Assembly: GCA_035222895.1 (NCBI GenBank)
Contig: JAVYIG010007232.1
Coordinates: 1-64,000 of the forward strand
DNA length: 64,000 nt
DNA from: Strongylocentrotus droebachiensis
Lineage: Eukaryota > Echinodermata > Echinoidea > Camarodonta > Strongylocentrotidae
Reading direction: 5' to 3'
The notes beneath the pieces are model-generated. The model did not search any database, had not been told where the DNA came from, and worked only from the letters and a program-made list of their open reading frames with translations. A program made the translations under genes and the position numbers. Of this stretch, positions 22,733-34,452 are shown one piece after another. Within the stretch, counting starts at the first letter, position 1; every line of letters begins with the position of its first letter.

Positions 22733-23442
22733 CTGAAAAGATACAAAAAAAGTATCAAAAGTTGTTAGTTCTTAACCCCTTATTCCATTAAATTAAATTA
22801 AATTAAATTCGTATTTATTTTAATTTCCAACAGAAAGATAAACACAGTTATTACAGATATTATTATCATTATTATTGCCACCACTCCCCCCCCCCCAAAA
22901 AAAAAACACAACAACAACACACAAACAGAATAGCTTCATGATAAAGTTTATACCTAAGCAATATATCCCCTTATACGTTATAATCAATGTCATGGGATTT
23001 AAGACTTAACAAACAACTTGAACTTGGATAGGAATAAGAATTTATGAAGAAACTGAAAAACTATTCTTATTTTACGAACTTGCCATACGTTCTGGAGGGA
23101 CCTTCATATGACCTCTTTACCTAATTTAAAGACTTCCTATTTTCATTGAATAATCTTGAATCATAGATCATACAGGATATATCGCAACTATATAGTCCTT
23201 ATATAGTCCAAGCATAAGCTATTCATAAAAAGGGATTTCCCCCTAAAAACTTTTTCTGATGCAGAGAGTCATAGCCTGTTCAGATAAAAGGTAACGTTCA
23301 TAAAGAAACGTCGTATAAAGAATAATTGTATCTATAGCAAAAACGGGCATGTATACAGACTATAACAATATTTTTTGAAGAAATGTTGTAACCAAAAAAA
23401 TTTTGCTGCTTGTAAGTGTCGGCTTGCATGGTGATGTAAATA

Positions 23443-23689
23443 TACAGTAGGCTTGCGGGTGCACCATGTGAGAGAGAGACGGATAGTCAACCTGTTCGAA
23501 ACGTCAAGCCACTCATCCTCTCCAAGCGCTATAGTTCTCCTTAGAACTATAAGCTTAGAAAGATGACAAATGGTCCTTTTCAGGACTACACACCCCCAAG
23601 AAAGATTACCGAGTCAGAGTCCTTTCCAGGACTCCTCAACCCTCTCTCTCTCTCTCTCTCTCACATGGTGCACCCGCAAGCCTACTGTA
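23443..23689. mobile_element. MITE with near-perfect long inverted ends including GA/TC repeats
   Basis: TACAGTAGGCTTGCGGGTGC at the left and its exact inverse at the right, followed by CACCATGTGAGAGAGA, give about 36 bp of inverted repeat in a 247-bp element. TA/TATA flanks suit a TA target. The interior holds several small stems: ATAGTTCT/AGAACTAT, GTCCT..AGGAC twice. Confidence 0.85.
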
Positions 23690-24132
23690 TAAAAAAAGTT
23701 TTGAAGAGGTTTCTTATCATGCAAGCTGTGCCAGTCACAAATCTGCGCTCATCATAAGACCCGCCCAATTATATGATTTTTGTATGACAGGCCGCACATC
23801 ACAACGGGACCCTTTGTAAAGTTTTTGTTCAAACTTATGCTCACACATGCATTTCGTAGTATACGACATTCAAATAAAAAAAATTATAATTACTTATCGT
23901 ATAGCTATACAATTTTCATATAGCCATACAACGAATTTCGGTAGTCTGAAAGAGGAGTTACTCATACATCTTCGACCCTCTAAGAATAGGATTTTTTGAC
24001 GTTGTAATCCTACCCATGGTTGGTCATTAATAGATGTGTCACACAGGTGAGCACAGGTAAATAAGTGAAGGTGATGGAAGATGATGTCATATGACAAGAT
24101 GAGTGAGACCTAATAATATAAACCTTTCAGAG

Positions 24133-24427
24133 CAGGGGTGATAGTGAGCACTAACAACAAAAAAAGTTTTTTCTCCTCAACCACGCCCCCCTTGAGTAAA
24201 AAAAAAAGAAGAAGATTCGGGGGGGGGGGGAAAATGGCATCTTAACAACGTTCCCCCCTTTTGAGTACGAAAATTGGGGGAAAATAAAGAAAATAAGGGG
24301 AAAATAGGGGGGAAATCAGGATAAAATCAGAAAGAAAAAAAAAAGGGGAAAACAAAATCTGGAAAAAATCTGGAAAAATAAAATAAAATCGGGGAAAACG
24401 ATTTAAATTGGGTAATTATCAGGCCTG
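24133..24427. mobile_element. A-rich CAGG...CCTG element, second copy
   Basis: It starts CAGGGGTGATAGTGAGCAC and ends TATCAGGCCTG, matching the element at 13.5 kb along its length (CGCCCCCCTTGAGTAAAAA; AATGGCATCT; ATTTAAAT near the end). No clear target duplication. Confidence 0.65.
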
Positions 24428-25320
24428 TGATTTGTGATGGTATTTGATATTAACATTTAAAGAAGTCAAATGTAAATGACAGAGGATCTGAATTAATAAA
24501 ATCTTAATTTCATGCTTCATCTTGATCGTTTCTGACTGCAAGTTTTCTTTTCTTATAAATCAGTCAATGTCATATAGCTCACTTTTGTCTTTCTATCTTT
24601 AATAGTTTTGGTCTGATCCTCACCCATTTCAAATATGTACCTGTCCGTTTTACTTTCATAACAATTTTATCCTCAATATATAAGAGACAAGTGAAATGGG
24701 TGTGGCCTGACTGTCATTTATTAATGTGAGCTGCCTAATTGATAATGAGCTAATGTGCAAGTCATTAAGCCATACTTTATTCACCTGTCGGATGATTCCA
24801 CCCTAGACGATCCCCTGGGGGGTGGGGGCGATGTCATCTGGTGGCTCCGGCCGGGGGCTCTAGCTCAGAAATCTGGACTGGGGTGACAAAGAAATGAAAT
24901 CATATACTCGAGAGGTCACCCTGATGTATTTGCATGAATTTGGTTTGGGTTGCTTAGAGGAGATAAGTTTGATGATTTAGGAGACTTAGATCAATGTTGC
25001 CTAGCTTATCTTTCATTTGTATTTAGATCTGGGTGATAAAAAAACAAGGATTTGATTAATAAGTGAGTCATAATGAAATGGCTTCTTTGTACTTCTGAGG
25101 TGGTCATTAACCTTGTCTTTGTTTTGAGTTGATTCTTATACTAATTAAGGTTTTATTCCTTTTTGTTGTTGTGTGTATTCTCTGGCTTTTATGCTTTGTC
25201 TCTCTGGGTCTCTGACAATGTTCCTCTGTCCGTCTGTCTCTCTCTGTGCGACATCTCTTTCTGCTCTCTTGCTCTCTCTATCTCTCTCTCTCTCTCTTTC
25301 TCTCTCTTAACCGCTCTTAA

Positions 25321-25442
25321 TAAGACCCGTTCCTCAAGACCACCTCCAGAGGTGGTCTTCTGGAGCGGTCCAGAAGTCCACTTCCTGGACCACTTTGACC
25401 GTTCTCACTCACCTAAGAACCGCTCCTGAGGAACGGGTCTTA
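25321..25442. mobile_element. 122-bp palindromic element
   Basis: A perfect 16-bp inverted repeat (TAAGACCCGTTCCTCA) forms the ends. Inside, AAGACCACCT/AGGTGGTCTT forms a 10-bp stem, and TCCAGAAG..CTTCCTGGA another. It follows a CT/TC-rich tract. Confidence 0.7.
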
Positions 25443-26320
25443 GTTAGACCACTCCAACGAAGTGAATGAGAACGGGGTCTTAGGTTTTAGTGTAATGTTG
25501 CCCTAGAATTTTTTTCTTTTTCTGCAGTACTATTCTCTTGAATATTTGTAATCACTCTTTGAAAAAGAAAATACATTAGGGACAAGCTTTGTCTAATTGG
25601 TCAAAGTCCCTGTAGAAAGAAAAAAATTCACTTAGAGGGCACGAATGATGTAGAAGCTAAATTATAAGAAAACTGCAGTATTTCTTGACCATTACATAAA
25701 GCCCAGAATCTTACTATGGCAGTGTCTGTAAAACCAAATTAGATGAGCGAGTCTCTATTTTTAAATGTTGGAGTGTTGTGGTTGCATTTTAGTTGCAACA
25801 TTTGTATAGGACTTTGAACTGTTGTACATACAATCCTGACAAACAAGTCTTCTTCTCCTTTATTTGAATTAAAGAGTCAATGAGAATTCATTAATAAAAA
25901 AGACATATCTACAACTTAACATAAAAGCCGTCAAAATTATTTGCAGTATATGATTTATGTGGAACATTCTTGTCAATAATTCCTGTATTACAACAACTGA
26001 TTTGCTCTTTCTACTTTGAAGTGTCCATCATTGTGTCTTACTATATATAGGCCTCTATTCTATGCCAAGAGCCAAACACCAACTGTAGAAAGCATTTATG
26101 AATATTTCTTTTTTTTAAAGGTATTTGAACTGTTCTGAATAGGCAGAGTGGAGAATAATTAATATGGCAATTTCATTTCATACTTTAAGGGGGATTATAA
26201 AAAAAACATTAAAATACCCCCCCCCCAAACTTCCTTTTTTAAAATATAGAATGCAAAATCTCTTATTCTTGTACATCTATCACATTGGTTAAAAAATGTG
26301 CAAGATAGTTCATTATAATG
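25443..26320. other. Non-coding stretch, nothing recognised
   Basis: AT-rich, no exon or terminal repeats seen. Confidence 0.4.
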
Positions 26321-26381
26321 TTACTCCAGGAAGCTCCAACACCGGCGCCGGTGTTGGAGCTTCTTGGAGTTAATTATAATG
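26312..26381. repeat. 52-bp near-perfect palindrome flanked by ATTATAATG
   Basis: 26331-26362 is a perfect 32-bp palindrome around GGCGCC (arm AAGCTCCAACACCGGC); with two mismatches it extends to 26321-26372. ATTATAATG lies on both sides. Because CATTATAATG is itself a palindrome, the flanks could be a 9-bp target duplication or simply more of the inverted repeat. Confidence 0.85.
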
Positions 26382-27030
26382 TAGATAAATGCAGAGAAAT
26401 ATTGGAGTATGGTGTTTTATCTATTTTCTTTCTTTTGGTTGGGGGGGGGGGGGGGGTAGCCATCTTATAGGCCTCTTTTAGCACAAACTAATTTAAAATC
26501 CATAGAAATATAACATTAAAGATGTGTTCTTTCCTGATCATAGAAAAAGCCAGAGACACGCATTCTCTATCAAGGTAGGACAATACAAATAATCAAAAAA
26601 ATATCACTGTAAAACAACCATAAAATGCAGGTAATCTGTGTTGACTTAATGATATGCTATCATTGTGAAAATGTTTTGCAAACTAATGTCAAATTAATCT
26701 GATTTATCACTTTGCTTGTCTGAATTTTTTGGGAGATAATTTATGACCCTGTTCAAAGTTGAGTGTTCCTTAATTTCTCTTGAATAAAAACACTGTTTCG
26801 ATCCACTCCACAAACATTTATATTTTAATATCTAAACCTACTCATAACATTAACATACAGGTGTGTATATTGGTATCAGAATAACTAATATTGGAACTGT
26901 TAAAAAGAAAACAAATTGCTTATGAACTCAATTCTAATGGGGTTTTATAAGCCATTGATCAAATTGCTTGTCATATTCTAAAAAGAAATCTGTTGAAACG
27001 CTCCTGAGCATACATTCTACACGATGCCAC

Positions 27031-27480
27031 AATAAATATAATTAATTATTTTGCTATCATTTGCTGCAAACCACACTAGGTATGTTTTCATCAGCTCGAG
27101 ATTGCCAAATAACCTGCTATTTTAACTATCTTGATCGCAAATTATCCAGTTAATTTGCATCCTCATCAGCCCGCAGTTGCAATTAGTAGGATATTTGGTT
27201 GAGATAATCATCAAGATATCTTGGGCTAGGTGGCAAAATATCCCGCTATTTGTCAGGTGCGTCCTCACCAGCCCAAAGATTCGCACTATGCGCGAACGCT
27301 GAGCAAAATATCTCGAGCTAATTTCTTGAACTGGAGTTTCGAGCTGATGAAGACACGATATGTAACTTCGAGCTTATTTCCCAAATCAGAAATAGCGAGA
27401 TATCTGGCAATTTCGGGCTGATGAGGACATACCTAATAAATATAATTAATTATTTTGCTATCATTTGCTACAAACCACAC
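27031..27480. mobile_element. Modular fold-back element, copy 2, between 46-bp direct repeats
   Basis: The element proper is 27078-27434, with ends AGGTATGTTTTCATCAGCTC and an inverse ending GATGAGGACATACCT. Its internal words (GCTATTT, TCGGGCTGATGA, TATCTCGAGC) match the elements at 20.25 and 60.2 kb in style. Direct copies of a 46-bp AT-rich sequence (starting AATAAATATAATTAATTATT) lie at 27031-27076 and 27435-27480, one mismatch apart, touching the right end and one base from the left end. Confidence 0.85.
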
Positions 27481-29510
27481 CGTGTCTTTTCTTCTACATT
27501 TAAAGTGATGAATGCATCTTTAAAGAGCTTCTTATCATGGTCAGACAACAAAGCTTATCAGCTTTCAAAAGCTTTTTTAGCACTTCATCAAGCGAATAAT
27601 CTTTGGACTAGAGGTAAACAGATTCGCAATATTTGATCAGTTGTGATTCCAGCAAAGTACGTTGTTCCTCCAGGTTTCCATATTTAGTCACCTCTTGTAG
27701 GTCACTTTGTTTCTGAGACTTGGGAGTCTAAACCGATTATCATCCCTTTCATTTCTGTTTGCTTTCTGTAAATGTTTGTCTCAATCCTCACTATATATAA
27801 TCTAGAAAGCTCTCTCTTTTTGGTACATTAATGTAAATAAAAAAAGAAGATGAAATACAGAAGCACTTGTTGATTCATGATGCAAGGTCTTTTGTTAGAG
27901 CAAGCAGGGGCATACATTTGACACACCCTATATTAAACAAAGAGGTTAATATTTGTAGCAATGTTAGTGGACTTCCTTATTCTGTTTGCCAAGAGTTTTA
28001 TATGATGAGAATGAAACTGAGAAAGAGTGTGTGAAGTGCTTTCTTTGTATCAGTAATACAAGAGGGTTACACCCAATATCCAAACAGAAGGGTTTCTGTG
28101 AATTGAATCGAATTGTTATGCTGGTACATGCCAGTTTTAATTAATGTCATTTGTTTCCCTTTTTTGTTATTTGCATTATTTTTTCTCCATTTTACTTGAA
28201 ATAATCAATTAAATTAGGTTACTTTATATAGCATGGATTTACAAAATGAAGTGTTATTTCAAACAGATTTATAATGCTATTAATACAAATCAGAATCTAT
28301 CTTTATTTTATCCTTTTGTAATAGAGATTAATAAAGATAATGAATAGCAATACCGGTATGCATTTATGTCTTTTTATCAGAGATTTTAAGATCTTTCCTT
28401 TTCCCTCTCTTATCAGGAATTAAACTTGCTCTTAAATCATTTAGATCAGATACTGGGCAAAAGTGTCTTCTATCAATGCTATGCAAGATGAAAATGATCA
28501 TCTGTATACAGTAAAGTTCAGTGGTGTAGCAAGGTACTAGCCATTTAGGGGGCATTGGCGTCATGGAGAAGGGGATGGGGTGGGGAGGGGGCATCAGTCT
28601 CACATGGTGGATTAAATGAGAGAGAACAAGAAAATGGAGAAAGAGGAGGGAGGGTGGGGAGGAGTGTTTTATCTTCACTTCTCTTTCTTTCTCTGTTCCC
28701 TTTTATATTTTTTGCCATTTCTTGAGGGGGGATGTATACCCTGTACCCTGCCTAGCTATGCCAATGCCAACGTTTAGGATTACACAAAAATTCCTGGCCA
28801 GCATATTAGCCTGCCACTAACAATTTCCAAATAAATGGATGAAGTCACTGCGGGTAAAGAAAGAGACAGGAAAGAAAGAAAAAAAATCAGAATCGGGCAA
28901 ATTCCAACATGTCCACAATAATGTGAATTAATGGAGGGTTCAAAAACAGACATGGTAGGGGATACATGGTGTCTTTGAAAACTTTGGCTATGATTTGAAA
29001 AGTTTTCTTTCAAACAAACCATACTAATAGGAGATCAGCTGTCACTTTCATTTTGTATTGATCGGATTGTCAAGGATCTTACAGAGTTCAGGAGTAAATA
29101 TAACGGAGGAATTTTAGTGATCGAAAGAAATAAAGTGGTCTAGAATAACTTCACACTGTGTAGAATATCTATATATAAAAGGCTGTTAAATTAAAGAATG
29201 TTTTCCAGCTCTTTTTCAAGAAGTATCCTCCTGATTTTTTTTAAAAATATTTTTTATTTCTAAATAAACCCCTTGACTACTGAATACTTTCATTCCCATA
29301 GGCTTTAACACAAAAGTCATATGCAATGGGTTAACCCTTCAATTGCTTTCTTCGCCTCTCTGCACGATCCCTTGTTTGCTGCACATGTAATTTTGCATAA
29401 AACAATAGGCATCAACTGATGGAAAGATTAGTTTGTGCATCACAATGGCTTTGCAAAATTACCATTTTCTGATCTTGATTAGCTCCATGATAACCCCCTA
29501 TAACACCAAG
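27481..29510. other. Non-coding stretch, nothing recognised
   Basis: No convincing exon. Frames of 80-104 codons on the minus strand (28364-29022) are low-complexity and lack motifs. Confidence 0.4.
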
Positions 29511-29800
29511 GGGGTGTTTCACAAAGATTTTAAGTCAAACTTATCTCTAAGTTGGACTTCACAATTATGGAAAGCCATTGGTATCTATGAAATGTTTTGC
29601 AAAAGTTATTTTAAAAGGCATAAAATGTTGATTCAAATAATTCATGTTTTCTATTATCAAGGAGATTTTATGTTCTTGATGTGGAATTTATAAAAAGTCT
29701 AATATACTTGAATTTTCGCTTTTGAACATATTTCATTTTAAGGCTACAAATGGCTCTCCATAATGTTTAAGTCCAACTTAGAATCTTTGTGAAACACCCC
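29511..29800. mobile_element. GTTTCACAAAG-type MITE, subfamily B
   Basis: The ends GGGGTGTTTCACAAAGA and TCTTTGTGAAACACCCC are perfectly inverted over 17 bp. The interior matches the 49.3-kb copy in the same orientation. Confidence 0.85.
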
Positions 29801-29953
29801 TCTGTATAGATTAATCTTGCACTGGAAACAGTTGAATGCTTTTTAAGCCTTTGATGTATATAATATATAATATATATATATAAAAAATCATCTATTTTCA
29901 CAACTATTTTCAAATATTAGATTATACCTTTAACATAAACACAAACCATATTT

Positions 29954-30059
29954 CTACACATCATCCTTGAGTGTAGCATCACTACAGGTGTCCATATAGT
30001 CTACATTCCTGAGGTAATAGTTATTAAAGCGCCGCGCTGTGGCATACTCCTTCCTCCCA
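29954..30059 (-). CDS. Candidate terminal exon, minus strand
   Basis: A pyrimidine-rich acceptor (TTGTCTCTTTCTATTTTGAG) precedes one base, then 34 codons to TAG: GRKEYATARRFNNYYLRN then VDYMDTCSDATLKDDV. The composition (Tyr, Arg, Asp, Cys) is unlike the AT-rich translation around it and the GC content rises locally. The acidic end with a final Val could suit a PDZ ligand, which is speculative. The product is not recognised. Confidence 0.45.
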
Positions 30060-31540
30060 CTCAAAATAGAAAGAGACAATCCAAGAATGTTCCAATCATC
30101 TGAGAGTTATAATTGCGTTAACTCATCCAGATATTAACGTTTGTATTTTGTAATGGATGTTTATTTCATGCTTTTCATGTTTAGTTCGGTTTTATGATCG
30201 TTATGTCTTCCCCAGTCAGAATAAAATCATCTATAACTAGTCATACAACGAAAAAACAGCATAGATTAAAAAAAAAATTACTTTCAACTCTGAATATACT
30301 TTTCATCTATCTATTGTTCTAGATCCTTAGCCTAAAAATATAATTTTTTCATTAAATCTTTTTTCCATTTTTTTTTATAAGAATTTGTTTTCTTCTTCTG
30401 ATAAATGACTATTGAGTCATCTAAATATGATGCGTTCAAGAACCGTAAACTCAAACATAGAAAGCATATAATAAACAAACATAACAAACAGTAATAACTG
30501 GGTGAGATAATGCTCCTTTGTCACTTATGAAATGACTTCATACGCCAAACCTCTCTGTGCAAAAGAGCTTTAATTGCTTGGGTTCATGGCTACCAGTGGT
30601 TATACAAATATTTCAGGAAGATATTGACACCCCTTGAGGTATTACCCATGGCTAATGGAAGATAGATGCATCAAGGGAAATAAATGGATGACGTAGGATG
30701 ATGTTTAGGGTCAAATATTATCAGGAACAATTACTGAATCAAATGGATTCTTTACAACTATTGATGGTAGAGTTATGAAGTCATGGAGTATAATTCAAGT
30801 GTCTTTTCTTTCAAGCTACTGGTACATGAAAAACAAAACTGATATCACTTTTATTTCATGAAATAATTGTGTTTGTCAACTTTGTCAAAGATTTTGAAGT
30901 AATTTAAATTGAAGAGAATTTGTTGACATCTTTAGCTTTATAAATCCCCATCCTTTACACTATACTTATACATGCAATTGAGGCCGCGCAAAACCACACT
31001 GTCAAACTTTCTCTAAATTAAACCAGTCAAAATTGACATTTTGCATTTTGCGAAGACCTGTTTTTGAAAAAGAAAACGAGACATAATGAACAATTTGGAA
31101 AAAGTCTAGTTTATAGTACAAGAGAAAGAGAGAAAGGGAAAAAGCAAAAAGGGAAGGGAATGTAAAAAAAGAAAATCTGACCCTGTTCCACAGCCTTCTC
31201 TACCACACTTTTTCAATATTCTTATTAAATTCCATTTCATAAATTCTTAATACCAGTGCCCCCTGCCACCCCCAACAATGATGCCAATGCTACACCACTA
31301 TAGAAAGCCTTCTGGAGATACCAGGGATCCAAGAAGGGGGTATGGGTAGGGGGGTCATTTGATTTGAAGAAGGGCACAGACACAGACCCAGGCGAGTCAC
31401 CGGCCTAGCTATGAGGAGGATTTCTCCTTCAGTGACCCCATCTCTCTGAAATATGAGACAATCCAATATTTGTGGTGGAATTTTCTATGCCGCTGGCGTG
31501 CATCGAAGGCAAGCTAGCCACCAGTCCCTGGGTGGAGGAC
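30060..31540. other. Non-coding stretch with weak exon-like patches
   Basis: 31380-31540 is GC-balanced and open on both strands over short spans (plus: RPSYEEDFSFSDPISLKYE; minus: acceptor CTCATATTTCAG then a short frame). Splice support is incomplete in either direction. Confidence 0.3.
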
Positions 31541-31544
31541 AACT

Positions 31545-31941
31545 CCTCTGTCTCCATCTCTCTTTCTTCCTCTCTTCTCTTCTTTCTCTTTCTTTCCTTC
31601 ATTTCATGTTCTTTATCTTCTCCTCCTCGCTCTCTGTCCTAAACCCATCAATACAGTGTTGTCTCCCTTTATCTATAGTTTACCGATCTATCATTTTTCC
31701 TTCCTTCCCCCTCTCCCCCTCCATCAACATTCCTTCCTTCACTCAATCACTGTCTTCCCTATTTCTCTCTCTCTCTTTCTAGCTGACCCGCTCTATCTCT
31801 CTATACCTCTCCCCCCCCCATTCTCTCTTATATTCTCCCTCTCTATTTCTTCATCTCTCTCTCTTCAAGACCCTCTCTCTTTCTTTCTCCTCCCCTCCAT
31901 CTTTGATTTTCACCTCTCCCCCTTCTCCTCCTCCTTTCTCG

Positions 31942-31972
<31 letters not shown>

Positions 31973-32010
31973 CTTCTCTCCTTCTCTCTTGTCCCTTTTC
32001 CCTTCTCGTC
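31545..32010. repeat. Pyrimidine-rich tract (CT on plus strand)
   Basis: About 460 bp of CT/CCT/TCTC. Long Ser/Leu/Pro frames here are composition artefacts. It leads directly into the acceptor at 32016-32017. Confidence 0.9.
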
Positions 32011-32017
32011 CTACCAG

Positions 32018-32111
32018 TCCCTATGACATGGGGGTCAGCCCAAGCCCTAACAATGGGAATAATTCTTCTCGGCTACCTCCAAGCTCCGTTCAGCGCTTTG
32101 ACATCGCATGA
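32018..32111 (+). CDS. Candidate terminal exon, plus strand
   Basis: The long pyrimidine tract ends in TCCTACCAG, then one base and 30 codons to TGA: PYDMGVSPSPNNGNNSSR then LPPSSVQRFDIA. The composition departs sharply from the CT tract before it. The product is not recognised. The strand conflicts with the candidate minus-strand exons nearby, so either two genes interleave or some calls are wrong. Confidence 0.4.
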
Positions 32112-33019
32112 CACAAGCTCAGTTAAACGCCAGACAGGGAAGGCTTGAGGTAAACTAGCCATGAAGTAACGGAATGTAGGGTATTCTCTTCGCCCTCTCA
32201 TCACCAACATCATGGATTTGTTTTAGGCATCCTTCCGGGAATCGACATCCAAAAGTTCAAGAAGAGTTTTCAGACATTGTTGTTGTTTTCCTCCTTCTCT
32301 ATCATACATCCAAGTCTTCAATCTCCTTCTCTCTTCTTTTGTTTTCCCCTAGATTTGCTTTTCTTTTGCTAGAAGAAGTTTGATCAACTCTTAGGAAACT
32401 TTGAAAATCTGAAGACACCCCCCCAATAATTTTGTTTGCTTGTCAGAAAATTTCAAGCTGACTTGTCAACAGATGTTGCATGACATCCCCAATTCACAAC
32501 ACCCATCCCTGTCTTTCTCTAATTTCCCTCTCCCCATCCTCTCCAATACATTTATCCACAATACACATCTTCATATTCTTATAACAATATTCTTAATTAT
32601 TTTAATTTGTACCAAACTATTATCTAAGCTTCATTTCACTTTTCATACTAAAATAAGGTTCTTCTAAAAAATGAAGAGGATGAAGCACTTGATAGCCATC
32701 TTACTTTCAATTAACTGGGACAACGGACTATTGAATTGAAGCCATGAATCACGTTTCACTGGCCGGGGATGAAAAATGCGCAGTGTAACAATGAAATATT
32801 GATTTTCAAGGAGGAACTACTCCACTTTCTTTTCATTCCAATATGAATCATCATTTTATTGGATTTGAAAGAAAAGCTACTGTTGATTTGGGAAAGCAAA
32901 AAGAGCAAACAAAAATCAAATTAATTACAATAGTTACTCATTAACTTGTACTTTGAGATGGTAAGGTAATTAATTGAAAGGCCAGATTCGCTGAACAAAA
33001 CAAAACAAAATAAACTAGA

Positions 33020-34452
33020 TGGAATTCGACTGCGCGCAGTCGAAAATGATGCCTCCGTTATAGAGCAATTTTACAAACCAAAACAGAAAAAAAAAATTGA
33101 ATTCACGTTCAATGGTAATCCATTGACAGGCTCTCAGAATATTGTGATTACAAGCAATTTCTCATATACATATATGACCCTTTGATCTTTGACCTCATGA
33201 CCATAAAATCTACTCAGTTCATTGGCTCTGCAAGATGTTCTGAGTTAAATAGTAATCCATCTGTCAGTTCTAATGAGAATGCGTTCACAAGCTATTTTTG
33301 CATACATAATGGGCCCATGACCTTTGACCTTATGAACCAAGAATCTACTCAGTTCATTGGCTCTGCAAGTAACAAACATGACCTAATTTTGGCATGAATC
33401 CATCAATCGGTTCTTGAGATAACGCGATCACAAGCTGTTTTTGCATTCATAATGTGCGCTGTGGCCTTTGACCTTTGACCTACGTGCTCCAAAATCTAAT
33501 CAGATTGTCTTCCTATGGTGATACACACTATCATTAAGTTTGAAGTTTAAATCTCCAGTGGTTCTTGAGATATTATGATAACAATCTCAATGTATGGAAT
33601 TTCATAAGTTGACCTCTGTGACCCTTGACCTTTGACCTACGTGCTCCAAAATCTAATCAGATCGTCTTCCTATGGTGATACATACTATCCTTAAGTTTGA
33701 AGTTTTTACATCTCCAATGGTTCTTGAGATATCATGATAACAATCTCAATGTATGGAATTTCATAAGTTGACCTCTATGACCCTTGACCTTTGACCTACG
33801 TGCTCCAAAATGTAATCAGATTGTTTTCCTATAGTGATACACACTATCACTAAGTTTGAAGTTTAAATCTCCAGTGGTTCTTGAGATATCATGATAACAA
33901 TCTCAATGTATGGAATTTCATAAGTTGACCTCTATGACCCTTGACCTTTGACCTACGTGCTCCAAAATGTAATCAGATTGTTTTCCTATAGTGATACACA
34001 CTATCACTAAGTTTGAAGTTTAAATCTCCAGTGGTTCTTGAGATATCATGATAACAATCTCAATGTATGGAATTTCATAAGTTGACCTCTGTGACCCTTG
34101 ACCTTTGACATACGTGCTCCAAAATCTAATCAGATCGTCTTCCTATGGTGATACATACTATCCTTAAGTTTGAAGTTTAAATCTCAAATGGTTCTTGAGA
34201 TATCGCGCTAACAAACTCAATACAAGGAATTTCATAAGTTGACCTCTGTGACCTGTGACCTTTGACCTACGTACTCCAAAATCTAATCAGATCGTCTTCC
34301 TATGGTGATAAATACTATTCCAGAGTCTTAAGTTTAAATCTTAAATGGTTCTTGAGATATTGTGATAACGGTCAAACGGGACGGACGGACGTACGGACTG
34401 ACAACCCGAAAACATGATGCCTCCGGCACCACCTTCGGTGGCGGAGGCATAC
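33020..34452. mobile_element. Composite element with 157-bp tandem repeats
   Basis: About five units of 157-159 bp (33469-34268 and beyond) plus two diverged upstream units share GTTCTTGAGATATCATGATAAC, CTACGTGCTCCAAAAT and TTCATAAGTTGACCTCT types. The left edge has the perfect 20-bp palindrome TTCGACTGCGCGCAGTCGAA (33025-33044) followed by AATGATGCCTCCG. The right edge repeats ATGATGCCTCCG (34414-34425) inside a hairpin (34417-34450) after a GGAC-type run. No open frame is conserved over the units. Confidence 0.85.
33318..34268 (-). promoter_or_regulatory. Seven DR1-type nuclear receptor motifs in the tandem array
   Basis: TGACCTTTGACCT, the inverse of AGGTCAAAGGTCA (two AGGTCA half sites spaced by one base), occurs at 33318, 33469, 33626, 33785, 33942 and 34256; the 34099 copy has one change. 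This is the consensus DR1 bound by RXR dimers, HNF4 and COUP-TF. That they act as such here is inference. Confidence 0.55.

Noticed and set aside
23480-23515. CGAAACGTC, the 3' core seen in hammerhead motifs of retroelements
   Set aside because: No CTGANGA core lies upstream in either orientation.
31453-32017. Long Ser/Leu/Pro open frames in CT-rich DNA
   Set aside because: Low-complexity translation of a pyrimidine tract; only the short segment after the acceptor at 32018 is kept as a candidate.
33182-34400. Regular repeats resembling a CRISPR array
   Set aside because: Units are 157 bp with no spacer structure, in a eukaryotic window without cas genes.
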